Part shown: piece by piece, positions 35,101 to 47,808 of the stretch
Position numbering within the stretch: the stretch's first letter is position 1
How the letters are laid out: every line of letters begins with the position of its first letter
From: Limanda limanda
Lineage: Eukaryota > Chordata > Actinopteri > Pleuronectiformes > Pleuronectidae
NCBI RefSeq assembly: GCF_963576545.1
Contig: NC_083639.1
Span: 25,018,118 to 25,082,117, forward strand
Direction: 5' to 3'
Length of the DNA stretch: 64,000 nucleotides
The notes under the pieces: generated by a model
Databases searched by the model: none
The model's input: only the letters and a program-made list of their open reading frames with translations
What the model was told of the DNA's origin: nothing
Translations under genes and position numbers: made by a program

Positions 35101-37750
35101 CCACATCATTCACCATCACTGCAACACACAACAACAAGTAATTCCTGTCAGTAGAAATAAAATAACAAAAAAGCATATTTGGTTAAATATACAGTGAGAG
35201 ACCAACACAGGCGTCTCTCCAGTTGGTGGGTCGTTACTCCGTCGATGCTTTTGGTGAAACAAAGCCTTGATTCTTCAGCTTGTTGGGAAGCAAATAATCA
35301 AGGCAGCTGCTGGGTGAGTGATAATGGGGCAGATTTCCACCCACTAATTGTTAAGAGTGACTTCTGCCTGAGTCTCCTCCTTTGTGTTGTCTGCCTGTCT
35401 ACCAAACTAATTTCGCCGGCTGCATTCGCCAACTGTTGGCCATTGATAAGCTAATCTCTTATCGCGCTGTCGCACAGGATGCGTAAAGTCAGCCTCCCGT
35501 TTGCTTCAGAGAGAGCTGATCGCTGGCGTCACTGATTGAGAACAGCTTTCGACTCGGGAACACGCTGGTGCATATTGAGAACACAGGCACGAGCGAATGA
35601 AAAGGAAAAGTGTGTTTTTTTGCACAGTCACCTTGACCCACAATTACACCTCTAGATTCAAGGTGTGTTTAGTGACTGTGTAGTCGTCTCTTTCAGATAG
35701 TCTACCAGAAGGCGTTTATTGCTAAGGACTGGTATTGTATTGGGGTCAATTTGTAAAACAGTTAGTAGAGTAAATGTGCAGGTCTTCATTTTATAATTGC
35801 AGTTTGGAAACTTTCAGGGTCCTCTCTTGGAAAGGGTTCAAATCAGCTCTTGTGAGGCCAGGGCTGTGTCTTATCACAAGGGCCTGCTGTAAATCTAAAG
35901 CAGCCTTAGACAAGTTGTTTGGTTAGCTGTGAAGTTATCAACGACAGTGAGATGAGATACAGCTTTTGACTGAGTGGAGCACTAAACTTTGCCTGGAATG
36001 CGGAACCTGACGTTCGACAACAAAGCGGAAACTTAATGCCTTGACTCAAATGATGGGTTTTGGTGTTTTTAGTTTTTCTATAAGATTGTTGTAAGCATTG
36101 GCACAGGAAATATGCAGCAGAAAAACAGTAGTACTTAGATCCAGTGATACTTTGGATGTAGACCCACGAAAACAGGTAAAAGATGTTCAACCTGCTTCTT
36201 AGCTGCTGTACAAAGGTACAAAGGACATTCCGGTTAACTGACCGGTAAATTGCAAGTTCTGCAGTACATTTAAACATCCCTTTTTAGATGTGGCCCCTAG
36301 AAATGGTGGAGGACTGTGTAATAGATTTTCTTCACATCGAGATTACCTGCAACTCGTGCAACTGTGCAATGCATTAAATTAACGGCCTCTAAAGTTTTAG
36401 GCCACAACAACCTGAGCAATGCTTTGTTCTTAAGTCCCACATAAAAGGTTCTGTCACTACTGGAGCCCCCTGCAAGTTGTACTTCCACTAAAAACTTGGC
36501 AGATACAGCTCCACCCTGAACAATTCCCCTTTACTCAGCCTCTTTTTGTTTCTTGTCAGTCTTTGAGTAGTGTTGCTGCCAAATATGTTGCCAAATAACG
36601 TAAAGCCCAAAGTATCACCTATGCTAAGAATCCATGTTTAAACTTGTCGCAAAGATTCTGCAAAGAAAGTTAAATATATTAAGCACATCCAAAAGAACAG
36701 GAAAGGCCATTTGAGCCACATACCACACAACCACAGGGGAGTTTAAAGAGAACTCTTTTTAACGGCCAAGTCCAAATTGATTAACTTCACCATTGGCAAA
36801 TTTGATGTATTGGGTCACTTATATTGATAGACCATGGTGGTGTTAACCTTAATTACCTGAACTATGAACCAAGGTCTCAATGAAACACAATCCAAACCTA
36901 ACCCAGCTGGGAGCCTTCCAGGAGGAGGAGAGGAAGCCATCTTGAAACCCCCCGGCTCACACAGGCTTCAATACCATGAGGCCAATCCTAGAGGCCCAAA
37001 CAATCCCAACCTTCAACTCCACGTGGTCTGCCGTTGAATGACGGGTCGACTGCCCCTTCTCCTTTCCCTGGTAATCCTTTAATTGCACTAACCCTTAGCA
37101 TGTGCTAGACCCTCGCTTGCATTTATCATGTATCTATATATAAGTATTCCACGGATGTGTGGAAATACCAGATTTATGTTCAGCACATACACAGAATCTA
37201 GGAGACCTTGAGAAGTAAGTTGCTGAAGTTGACAAAAAGTTTATTGAATTATGATCACCTACTCCACCGTTAAAAGCTACTTCTGCACAGCTTACTGGAC
37301 AAACACCCAACTTCTGAGGAATGTAAAGTCCAGCAACGTTTGTTCGATACCATTTCCCAGGGAGACTGTGTCCTCATGCAGCCGAGACACCACTGTGTCA
37401 GCGCTCAGACAGCCACGGCCTCCCAGTGTTACAGAGATGGGGAGAAGAGGGTGCACAGTGAGGGTGAGGCTGGGTGGGGTGAGAGAAATACAGATAGAGA
37501 GAGAGAGTAAGTGACTTTGTGTGTGACAATCGTATCGGCAGCAAAGCTTCAGTGATTCAGGTCTAATGAGAAATAACAATGAAACGTGTCCTGGAGACAA
37601 AGGTACAAACATATGGAAACTACAAAGAAACGGACCAAAGAGATTAATTCTGGATGTGGGAGAAAACCAGAGCTGTCACAAGACTACCACAGTTTTAATG
37701 AAGTGGGGTCAACAGTTGTCTTAGTAGAAAAATACAGCAGTTTTGGCAGG
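32157..37750. other. Intergenic stretch without recognisable gene
   Basis: I see no exon with supporting splice sites or protein similarity in this 5.6 kb. Short features include a CT run near 33,507-33,525 and a possible inverted-end element at about 34,636-35,050. Confidence 0.45.
34636..35050. mobile_element. Possible DNA element with CTATnAGCTG inverted ends
   Basis: The left end CTATTAGCTGTTTTCAGACA and the right end ATATCTGAAAGCAGCTATAG are imperfect inverted repeats. The CTGTTTTCAGAC motif is common at the ends of a fish repeat. No target duplication could be assigned. Confidence 0.4.
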
Positions 37751-37754
37751 TCAT

Positions 37755-38361
37755 AGGGCAGGAAATTAATAAGATTCTGTCTATTAACAGTAATAATAAC
37801 CCTTTATACCTGCTACTTGGTATATCTGACATGTCCATCACTGACAAATTTAAAAGAAGACTTTATCAGACACTTGCTTTTTGTGCTAGAAAGTGTATTC
37901 TTTAGTATTGGATCACAGATAAAGCTCCATCTAAGGCTCAGTGGCAAAGGGTTTGTTTTTGAATATGTTGTGTTGGACCATTTGACATTAAACCGTAAAC
38001 AGACAGTAAACTTCACAGCAATGATGATGCCTTTCGTAAAACATGGGAACCCTTTCTGTCATATGTTGGTCTGAATGTTTCCACCATTCTCACAAGAGGG
38101 TTTGTATCATAGCTCAGAATGCTCTGCCTCAAAAGAGGCACTCTGTTTTACCATTTAATCGATTTACTTTTATTTCTGTATACTTTTATTTTACTTATCT
38201 GTTTTTAATAGTTTCTTACTTGTATTGGACGTGACCCCTGAATCTTCTGCCTGTATGGATATGAATATGTGTGTGAGCCAAATGTTTGTCTTGTTTTTGT
38301 TTTGTTTTGTGTTGTATTACCTGTTGGAAAACTAATAAACTTATATGAGAAAAAAAAAAAA
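37755..38361 (+). pseudogene. Degenerate LINE (L1/Tx1-like) 3' end with poly(A) tail
   Basis: Translated with interruptions, the plus strand shows CARKCIL..YWITDKAPS..QW and later K.WEPFL, in the order found near the C-terminus of the ORF2 protein of L1/Tx1-type LINEs. It is followed by a 3' UTR and AATAAACTTATATGAG and then a run of A (about 38,350-38,361). Several in-frame stops make it non-functional. A 5'-truncated retrotransposition product is the natural explanation. Confidence 0.65.
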
Positions 38362-40620
38362 CAGTTGTCTTAAGCCGCTGAAATACCTGTAAAGATGCCA
38401 GAGAAGTTTGAGTCTTAAGTGGTGACACAAGTTCATGTGTCACCTCAGAAAATTCAGTATTCGATCAAAACATCATCTGAATCAAGATTTATACGATTCA
38501 AACGAGACGAGGATCCTTTCGAAAACAAACATTAAATAAACTGGTCCACTTGAAGTCTATGGTTGTTGGAATGAGACAGTTTTGATGTCATGTGGTCGAA
38601 TGCTTCACGTCCGCACCAGCTTTCTCTACTCGTACGTTTCGTGAGAGCAGAGCTTTGAAATGAGGAGCCCGATCTCTTTTGTACTCTCCTGGCTCCCACA
38701 CAACCCCCTGCCCTCTCCTTTTAGTCCTTCCTCACCTCCCCCACCCAGCGTCTTGACTGTATTCCACTGCTGCATACATAAGCGGATCCACATAGTGAAC
38801 ATAGTACTATCACCCTCTTGTTTCCCTGGAAAACCCAGTGGGAGAGAGGACGCCGAGTCAACCTTTAATGAGCTTTTTAAGCCAGGAAGCAGTGTTGGCA
38901 GTAGATTAAACGGGACACAGAGAGCTGATGAGGCTTGTTGGACTTCCCGGCATCGTAGGTCTGATGTCAGGTAAAATTGAAGTTAAATAAAAACCAATAA
39001 ATTCAAGGAATTCACCAAGATTATTACTATTCTGTGTACGGTGCTTTGCGTTCTTCCACAAAACACAGATACAGGTCGGACATTTGCATGAAGGCAACAC
39101 AAGAAAACATTGAGGACAGTGAATTTGAGACAGAGCGATGTAATCAGTTAAATGGTTACTAGAAGCGTTTTGCCCGTGACATACCATACGACAAAGAATC
39201 ACAAAGATGGAGGGAGACATAGTTACCGTCAAGACATGTCCCCATTTTACACACATATATCTGAAATTACCACAATTGGGATACAAGAGTTTGGTCACGT
39301 CCATTGAAAACCATGCAAAATACAAAATGCAAAGCTTCATTACTTTTCTAATCTTTAAAGTTTAAACTACCAAATAGAAAGGTTAAATTAAAATGTAAAA
39401 CAGTGTCTATACCAAGCTGAAATGCTCTGTGGTCAATACGGGAAACACTTCTTCAGCCCATGTTTGACAAAACATTGATTGTATGAACAGACCATAGGTT
39501 GTGGCTTAGTGGATTTATCTGTGACCTTTGGCATCTTCCAGCTTTGCTTTAACAATCCTTTGGAGAGGAGGATCAACTCAACATCTTTTTTAATCTTTTC
39601 CATGACATTTTGTGTGGCGACTGGGAGATGGGACCATCAGATCTGACAGTAGCTGGAGAGCCAAACATCGGGAAGGTGGTTTCACCCATGATGAAGTCAC
39701 AGAACGACCAGTTTTTCATCACGACTCCCCATAAATCTGTTCTATGAAGGGATAAAACACAATTCCCACTAGGAGGACTAGAAAACCAATCATCCAGAAC
39801 TCCCATCTGTGTTTTCCTCTTGAATTATCACACGTCACAACCTGGATCGATCGCTTTGAGATGTTTGTGCTGAAGAGCCGGTGTCAGCTGAGCGCCACAC
39901 TTTGACTGAGGTCCCACAACTGCTGTATTCATCTGAGGATCATGGCAGAGAGTAACTTGCCAAGTTCAGTTAATATCCAATTAACCCGACTGCTGAACCC
40001 AAATCCCTTCATCCACAGGCTGCTCCTGTTGATAATGCCTTCAATTTAAACACCACATTCGGGGCCTTTGCCTCGTTACATGGTAATTCATATTAGCTCC
40101 TGTTACTAGTTTGAATGCTCTATGGTTCTATTCGCTCATTCAAGATGTCAGTATGTGAAAGGCTGCTGGAAATTCTGCAGAAACAAGGGCCTCTTTGATG
40201 GGGTAACGTGGTAATGAGTGACTTTTGGGTCAATGCATTACCAAACAAACATAGGGGGCTAACCATTGTATACATATACACATTCTTCATTCCCTTCAAC
40301 TGATTGGGGCCATATAGTTTAAAGCTCTGGTAGACATCTGCTTGTATTCTACCCTGTAGCTCACTGTGGACACTGCAACATCCTGGTTGTACACTCTTCA
40401 TCAAGTCTTTGTTTCTGTCATCGTCCCCATTTGCGAAAAAAAGTTTCTTTTATCTAATTTAACTCCAGTATACGCATGAGTGTACTGGAAAGTGAAAGAG
40501 CATTATAAGATATGAGTTCCAAACCATGCTGATAAGTAGAGAGTAATCAGAAGGTAATCCCATGCTTCTGAAACCCAGACCATATCTGTCCATCTGGCCA
40601 TAAATTGGGATTAACCACTG
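38362..40620. other. Intergenic stretch without recognisable gene
   Basis: Nothing with coding or repeat character was recognised in these 2.2 kb. Confidence 0.4.
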
Positions 40621-40684
40621 ATTACTGTTGAGAAATGGAGGGGGAGGGAAACAGGATCAAACACAGTGAGATACATATATATAT

Positions 40685-40785
<101 letters not shown>

Positions 40786-40894
40786 AAAGAAAGATGTTTC
40801 TGTTTCTATTATCAATGATAAGAACCATTTTTAAGTTCTGGTAACAATTTGCATCTGTCCCAGCACAAACAAGCTAACAGCTTGCTGGTTGCAC

Positions 40895-41280
40895 ATTTTG
40901 ATTATTGTTTCCACCTCGGAGGGTTATGTTTTCATCCCTGTCCGTTTGTGTGCTTGTTGATAGTTTTGTTTGTTTGTTAGCAAGTTTATGCAAAACAGAT
41001 TTGCACGAAACATGTTGGTCCGAGAAAGAACTCTTTACATTTAGGAGCAGATCCAGATTACATTTTTTATCACTTCATTTAACACCATTATACATTTTTT
41101 CTCAGATTTCTTAGGAGTTATTCATGGGTGTTGATAAAACAAATCTGACATATTTGGGATGGATTTCTATAAGTATGTGGAAATTGGTGCAGAACCAAAT
41201 AGAAATCTGGATCTAGCGGATTTATATCTGGTTTCATAAGGGGACTGATTCGGCGGAGCTACGTACTATAGTGCCGTTTT
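40895..41280 (+). repeat. Interspersed repeat, nearly full copy of the family at 2285 and 15840
   Basis: The stretch starts near TTCCACCTCGGAGGGTTATG and ends near GGCGGAGCTACGTACT. It contains GCACGAAACATG, GTTATTCATGG, ACATATTTGGGATGG and GGTGCAGAACCAAATAG in the same order as the shorter copies. This is the longest copy in the window. Confidence 0.55.
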
Positions 41281-41850
41281 TTGGTTATGGTAGGAAACTT
41301 ATATAACACAGCATGGTCCAGCAGAGAATATGACGTGCAGTTACAGAATTTTCTCAGACTTTGAAATGCTCACGAGACTTTTAGGTTTGTGTTCGGGTTA
41401 AAGATCTTTTCTTCTTCACAACATCTGGAAAACAGGAGAAGGATGTTTGTTGCACAGGCATAATTTCCAGAGAACATCACACAGATGATTGTGATTATGT
41501 GGTGGAACATTTTGTCCAGCCAAACCAAATAAAGATCAAATGGTCGCTCATGACAAAAATTCACAGGCTAATGTTTGTTTGTATGAATGATGACTCATTT
41601 ACTATCTTAATTTAGTGTCTCCAAAACATGTTTGTAGTCTGTTTACGTAATGTCATACAAACGTGGGAATAAAATCACCAAACACTACAAGATATTAAAC
41701 AAAATATTAACTTTTAGTTTTTTATTTCTCGTCTCTACTGAAGGAAATAAGACACCATTCAGGAAATGAAAAAGATGGTCTAACAATTATTATCATAGTT
41801 AATTCAAAAGAATAGTTCTCCAATACAAGAGGTTTTAAAAACGCATTCTT

Positions 41851-44790
41851 CAGTGTTTCCCCTACCATTCTATTAGGGGGGCGCTGCGCCCCCCCAACGG
41901 CACCTCCCGCCCCCCCTGGAAGGTCAAGGTAATTATTTAATTTATTTTTTATTTTTTAATATGGCGCCAGATTTCTACATAAATCATTTTAAGGTTACAT
42001 TACCTATAAGACAGGTCTATAGCTTGCATTTCTGTCTCGACATGGTCGCGCGGTTAGATCTCCTGCTCCGGGTTCGAGTTCAGAGAAGCGCTCACATGTT
42101 GCACGTCCTGCCCCAGACAAGAATCTGCTCAGTCACCACCGGATGACTGGTTCTGACCCAGCTTGGCCTTTCAGAGGGGAAATACTCCCCCTGGTTGTAC
42201 AAGACTGATCTTGATAACTTAAGTATTACAGCGGACGCCGAAGCGCAATTCTCCAGCGCGCAGGCGCCTGGCTGTTGTCACGGGACGCGCATTTCTCAGC
42301 GCCGGCCGCGACTCTGCTTTCTCCGCTTGTTGTATTTAACTGTGAATGCACCTCGCCTCGCAACCTCAGCCTGAACCATTATTAACCCTGCTGCGTCACT
42401 TCCTTCTATCACTGTTTAATCTATTTTCATCGGACCATTGTTCAAAACCGGCAAATCTAACGTGAAAGATTTTTATTATAGACGGAAGTTTCAAAACGGT
42501 AACTTAACACAAACTAGGGTTATCGCGAAGTGCTCTATTCTAACTAGTCCTGTTTGATTGCTGTGGTAACAGTGATTTCAGGTGGTAGAGAAGTCGTTAT
42601 GCAGAGATTGCTAGTAGGATCTCGACTTTAGTCTCCTTTCACTTTAAGCGCATGCTCCATGACGTCTTTACAGTGATTTCAACCACTCCACTGCAGCGTT
42701 TTCCGTGTTTTCGTGACAGGGCTTCGTGTAGACGAGATAAACATAAGTACCGGATCCAAAAATGTTTCCGGATTCCGGCAATCCAGGTTACTTATGGAAG
42801 TCAGTAAATACATACATTACATACATACATATATACATGCATGCATAAATTAATAGATAGATAGATAGATACGTTACAGTTCATAGAGAATGAATAGGGG
42901 ATTATTTCAGTTTTCTTTTTGGTTTTAGGCAGTGGTGGGAAGTAACAAAGTAGAAATACTTTGTTACAAAGTAGAAATACTTTGTTACTGTACTTAAGTA
43001 GATTTTTCACATATCTGTACTTTACTTGAGTATTTATTTTCCTGACGACTTTTAACTTTTACTCGCTACATTTGAGCACAAATATCTGTACTTTCTACTT
43101 CTTACATTCTCAAAACTGGCTTGTTACTTGAGCAGCGGAGGTTGGCGGAACGTGCAGCTTTACACACCTTTCTCTCGCTCTCTCGCTCCTGCAGGAGCTC
43201 GGTTCAGTCTTTATAATTAGGGCCCAGGTACTGACAGACATGTGGCCCTATTGAAATTGTAAGGATTATTATTCAGGCAAATGAATTGGCTTTTTGAGGG
43301 CTTTTATTAGGTGACTTTACATAATTTTTTGAAGGTATTCCTTTTATGATTCACATTCGTTTTCCCTTTCCTGCTTCGTGTCAACATCTGCACATAAATA
43401 CATAGCTCGAAGCAGCAAGTGGTTAACTTTTCTTAAAGAAAATATTGGAAGTAGTTGGTTTAAACAAAAAACTGTTGGCAAATAGACTATCGTTGGTTGG
43501 CCGTGTCTACTTAGTCTTACACGTCCACAAAACAAACAGATATAAAACAAGTCGAGATGGAAAAACATACAACACAACCAACTATATAAGCAAACGCAAA
43601 AACACCTTTCAGCCAACACAACCAAAAACAAACACTGTGTCATGGACTACTGCATATTCATGCACACAATACATCTTTTTAATGGACCTCCCAAATGGAA
43701 CCCTGGGTAATCAGGCCCAGTTTTCCACTCACTATAATGCCAATATAATTTTTGCAAAGATATTATATATCTATATATTGCCAATTCCAATCCTTAGTCG
43801 CCCTTTGTGCTGACTCAACACAAATTAGAAGCTGTTGAGTCTTATATATGTATTGTACAAACTGGCTAATGTGTACAAATTCAGGCAGGGTTGTGTCTTC
43901 ACTTTGTCGTCCCTACAGGCAAGATACCCTACAGGTGTATTGTCACCCTGCTGCAAACAAATGCAAACACAACCCCAGGCCCATTCAGTGAAGATAGTCT
44001 AATGATAAATAAACAGGCTTACATGTAGATGCGTGGACAAGCTGGTGGGCAGGTATACAGGCAGGTAAACATTCAGGCAGTTAAAATGCAAAATACAGCT
44101 AATTGACACAAAAGGTTAATTTGGTCTATCAGTGTTCTTAGGTAGAATCAAGAGGCACTTGTTTATTCTGTTGTGTTGATTCTTTGTTGTCTCTAGAAGT
44201 TCAGATGCACTTGTCCAATACTATTTTAACCTCAGCATCTCGGGTTCAAAATTTGTAAAATTATACATTATATATATAGTGTTGTTATCATTTTTTAGTC
44301 AGTTGAAATAAAATTTGGTACTTGTACTTTTACTTTTGATACTTAAGTACATTTCAAAACCAGATACTTTTGATACTTAAGTACATTTAATATGAGCAAC
44401 TGTAAGACTTTAACTCAAGTCCTTTTCTGACGGGTGACTTTTACTTTAACCGGAGTCACTTTCAAGTAAGATATCTGTACTTTTACTCAAGTATGGCTTT
44501 CAAGTACTTTATACACCACTGTTTTTAAGAATGTTATGTCGCATACGTAGACAGCATAAACAAGCAGTTGTGAGAGGAAACCAAACCCGGCCATTTATAG
44601 AGTCTCCCTGCCAGTCCTACAGAAGGGACAAACTGGACAAACACATGACGTCTGAGCATCACAGAATAGCCTGTCAGCGCCGAAATCCAATGTAGAGTTC
44701 AAAATCATTAAAAGAAACACATTAACATCATGATTCCTTTAAGTTTTTGTGTCCGTGTTTGTCCCCCCCCCCCCCCCAAGCTGTAAACCG
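41851..44790 (-). mobile_element. Outer hAT-like element, copy 2 (inverted), carrying a nested hAT
   Basis: The left end CAGTGTTTCCCCTACC is intact. Sequence from here to about 42,920 is the reverse complement of 18,742-19,421 plus about 400 extra bases (about 41,890-42,300) that copy 1 lacks. The right side (44,522 to about 44,790) matches the reverse complement of 17,558-17,789 but is interrupted by a C-run (44,764-44,777) and loses the terminal inverted repeat. It has no transposase ORF. Confidence 0.65.
42930..44521 (-). mobile_element. Nested non-autonomous hAT element, copy 2
   Basis: It begins CAGTGGTGGGAAGTAACAAA and ends with CACCACTG, the reverse complement of the copy at 17790-18733. 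It has about 710 bp of extra interior sequence (about 43,530-44,245), so copy 1 appears internally deleted or this copy carries an insertion. Flanks GTTTTAGG and TTTTTAAG correspond to those of copy 1. Confidence 0.7.
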
Positions 44791-44837
44791 TTGACTTTTT
44801 CAAAACAGTTAAAAATGGATCAAATAGCAGCACACGT

Positions 44838-44905
44838 CGCAAATGTTATTTGTGTAGCGCCAAATCATAATATACATTGTCTAAAGCCCCTTTAAGTCAA
44901 AACCT
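44838..44905 (-). repeat. LINE-type 3' tail, reverse orientation
   Basis: Read on the minus strand, ATGATTTGGCGCTACACAAATAACA is the motif ending many fish LINE 3' UTRs. Only a short fragment remains. Confidence 0.4.
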
Positions 44906-47800
44906 TATGTGTGAGTAAAACTATGGATTTTACCTGTTCACAAGTGTTGTGGTATGTCTAAGGATTGCTCTCAGGAGGTAAAGCATATTATTTTCAACCC
45001 TGCATTATAAGGGTGTATTATACGCAAGCATGAGTTGGTCATCTTACAGAAACTGGAAGGTTCAGTTTTTTCAATTAACGTTTCTACAGTTTGTTGCTTG
45101 GGATGTCAGGATATTAAACAAATACGCAGGATTACTATTTTTACAGATGTCCTACAGACAAAGCAATTAACAAACGAATCTGTTCATTCATCACTATTGA
45201 AATAACCCTTAGTTAAAGCCCTGCCAACATCAACCTGGAAGCTGAGGCTAGGAACCATCGTTTCACATTGATTTAGAGGCTGCGAACACAAGGTCAATGC
45301 AACTTGCTGATAAAATAATGGAAACTCTTCATCACTCATTCACTGGGGGATTTTTACCGTCCCCCTCAAGTTATGCAGGAAAGCACTGTAGCCAGAAATT
45401 AGAAAAAAACTGGAAGGACAACGTGAAGTTTGAATCAATGACGTTAGCTGTGGAACACTAGGTATCAGGCCAGGTTCAGTCCTAAAAGATCTGATGGCAA
45501 GAAAATCAGGAGAAATGTTAAATTATAGCCTCCAAATTATCCCAATAAGCAAAAATCAACTCAGACAATGTTTCAACAAGGGGAAAATTAAGCATTCTAA
45601 TTATTTTAAGATTGGAAAATACATTAAAGGGTGTTTAAAATAACAACCAGAGAACCCCAGAGGACCAGAGAACCCCTGTATACTGAAGTGGTTTTGTTTG
45701 CTTGATGTGACATTACAACCGAGTATCAGCAGTAATAACAGCTGCACTCCAGACGCTCTGTAAACCATTGACTTATTGCAGACTGTCATGTCGGGGAAAA
45801 TGTCATATAGTTTGAGGTGTGTAATTTGTGCTTGAGTCAGACTTGTGATGCTGAGGGAAGAATTCAAGCCGGGACTTTATCCTCACAGCTGCAGAGGCAA
45901 CATGTTCTGTGTGCTCAGGGTTTGGGTCAAAGATTTGAGTCCGGAAAACATTCAGTGACTTGAATGAAGCTCGGTCAGACACATGCTGTACAAAAGAAGG
46001 AACAATGTGTTGAGCATTGAGATGATTATGAGTGTCAATGCCACTTAAAGCCCATAAACCCACGCTGCCAACTTTTAGGACTAGTTGTTGAAAGTGTGAA
46101 TAAGAAATTTAAGCGAAGCATATAATTCAAACCTCAAAGTGAATCCAAAAGTGGCTCGATATGACATATCCAGACTAAACTGTTTGTGATTTAAGAACCG
46201 TTTAAAATGTAGATGTAGTTGATTTAAATGTGGTTTTAAAAAGGAGAAATTCAGCGGAGGTATGGGCTCTACTGCCATTCTAGTTTTGATTTACAACTGA
46301 AGGAGATAACTGTTGAGCATCAATTGCACATCCTACAGATAATCAAGCCAGTCAGGATAATACAATCAGGACCACAATGAGATGGAAGTAGATTCGCCGA
46401 GACAAGAGAGAGTGTTGACGAATGAGGCAGAGAGACGGACAAACTGAAGTGTTGATTCGCTCACGTGTGTCGCTCCAAGGTGAAGGGCAGTGTGCACCAG
46501 CTGTGTCTGGAATACAGAACGACTCTGGTGAAATGTAGGATTTTTTCACACGAAGAATGAAAGAGGACGGAACACATTCACAGGTATGTGCAGCTTGTCC
46601 TTCACCAAAGCAGGAGACAGATGTGGCAGGCAGGGACCAGCGTATTGACCATATTGACATTTACTAAATCTTCCCCCAAACAGCCAGTGTCATTCACAGA
46701 TTAGCTACGCTGAGCGAGTTGATACCTGACATTAATATGCATCTTGTGTGATCACAAGTGGACAGCTCTAAGTACGTCGGTTCACAACATTTATGATCAG
46801 ATCTCACTTCCACTGCTCTAGAATGTGTTGTTTGTTTTGTCCCTTCTGAATTCTGTCCTCAATATATTTGTGTGTGAGGCTGTGTGACTCCACGGTGCCA
46901 AGCATTGATGTCATGAAATTGTTTCTGGCGGCCGTAAGTGGAGATTGATTAGCATTTTGACCTCAGCAAATCTGGGTTTTCCTTGCTATTTGTTTATCTG
47001 ACTGCAGGATCAGTGAAAAACCATTTAAACGGACATGACCCAAGGAAGAATCCAATCCATCCTGGAGAAGATTCAGATATAACAATCTCTAACATGGTGA
47101 GATAGCGTGCTAGTCTTTCTGAGCTCCAGTCTTAAGTGCAACTCTTCACTGGCTTTTCTTACATTATGGCAATAGTCAATCTCTGTTTTCTCCAGTGTCA
47201 CGTAACAAGGGGCCACATTCTTGCTGAATACGGGAATACTGTATTTACCAACCCATGTCTGACACCAACAGTTTAAATGATACACAATAACTTCAGGTGG
47301 CAGCATGATTATTGCAAACCGCAGAGCAATGAAAAGTATAGCAACCGTAACTGCAGGAGGCAGAGTTTGGCAAACAAGCAACTGAGAAATCTATGAGTAC
47401 TTCCAGTAACAAGATGAAATTGATAAAGTTTGGCTTTTTATGCCACGAAAAGGGGAAGTGCAGGAGGTTTGATCATGTGATGCAAGCGCAACATGCTGAA
47501 ATAAAGATTCAAAGATTTGTAAAGCTGTGGAAATCGTTATATCTTCGGTTCAGGCCAAATACCTGGAATATGACTCAAACAGAAAAACAAAACTCTTTCA
47601 ACGCTGCTGAGGCGTTGAAAGAACCCTTTTCACATGGTTTCCCATATATCGCCTTACAACAACAAGTCCTTGGGTTTAAATGTGATCTGCTGGCCGGGGC
47701 TTTTCCATGTTGACACTGCTTGTTCTCTCACAGTCTAAAGACAAACATTAAACCGAACAGAAAACCCTCAATCTTCCGTGTGAATTCGATTGTTCGTGTG
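44906..47800. other. Intergenic stretch without recognisable gene
   Basis: No coding exon, RNA or clear mobile element seen. Confidence 0.4.
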
Positions 47801-47808
47801 TCCACATG

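Noticed and set aside
35179..35454. 91-codon ORF as an exon of a gene between alpl and guca2
   Set aside because: No family resemblance, no supporting splice sites, and it directly follows a probable DNA element.
46352..46660. 102-codon minus-strand ORF near 46.5 kb
   Set aside because: No signal peptide, domain or splice context; frame length is within chance for this GC content.
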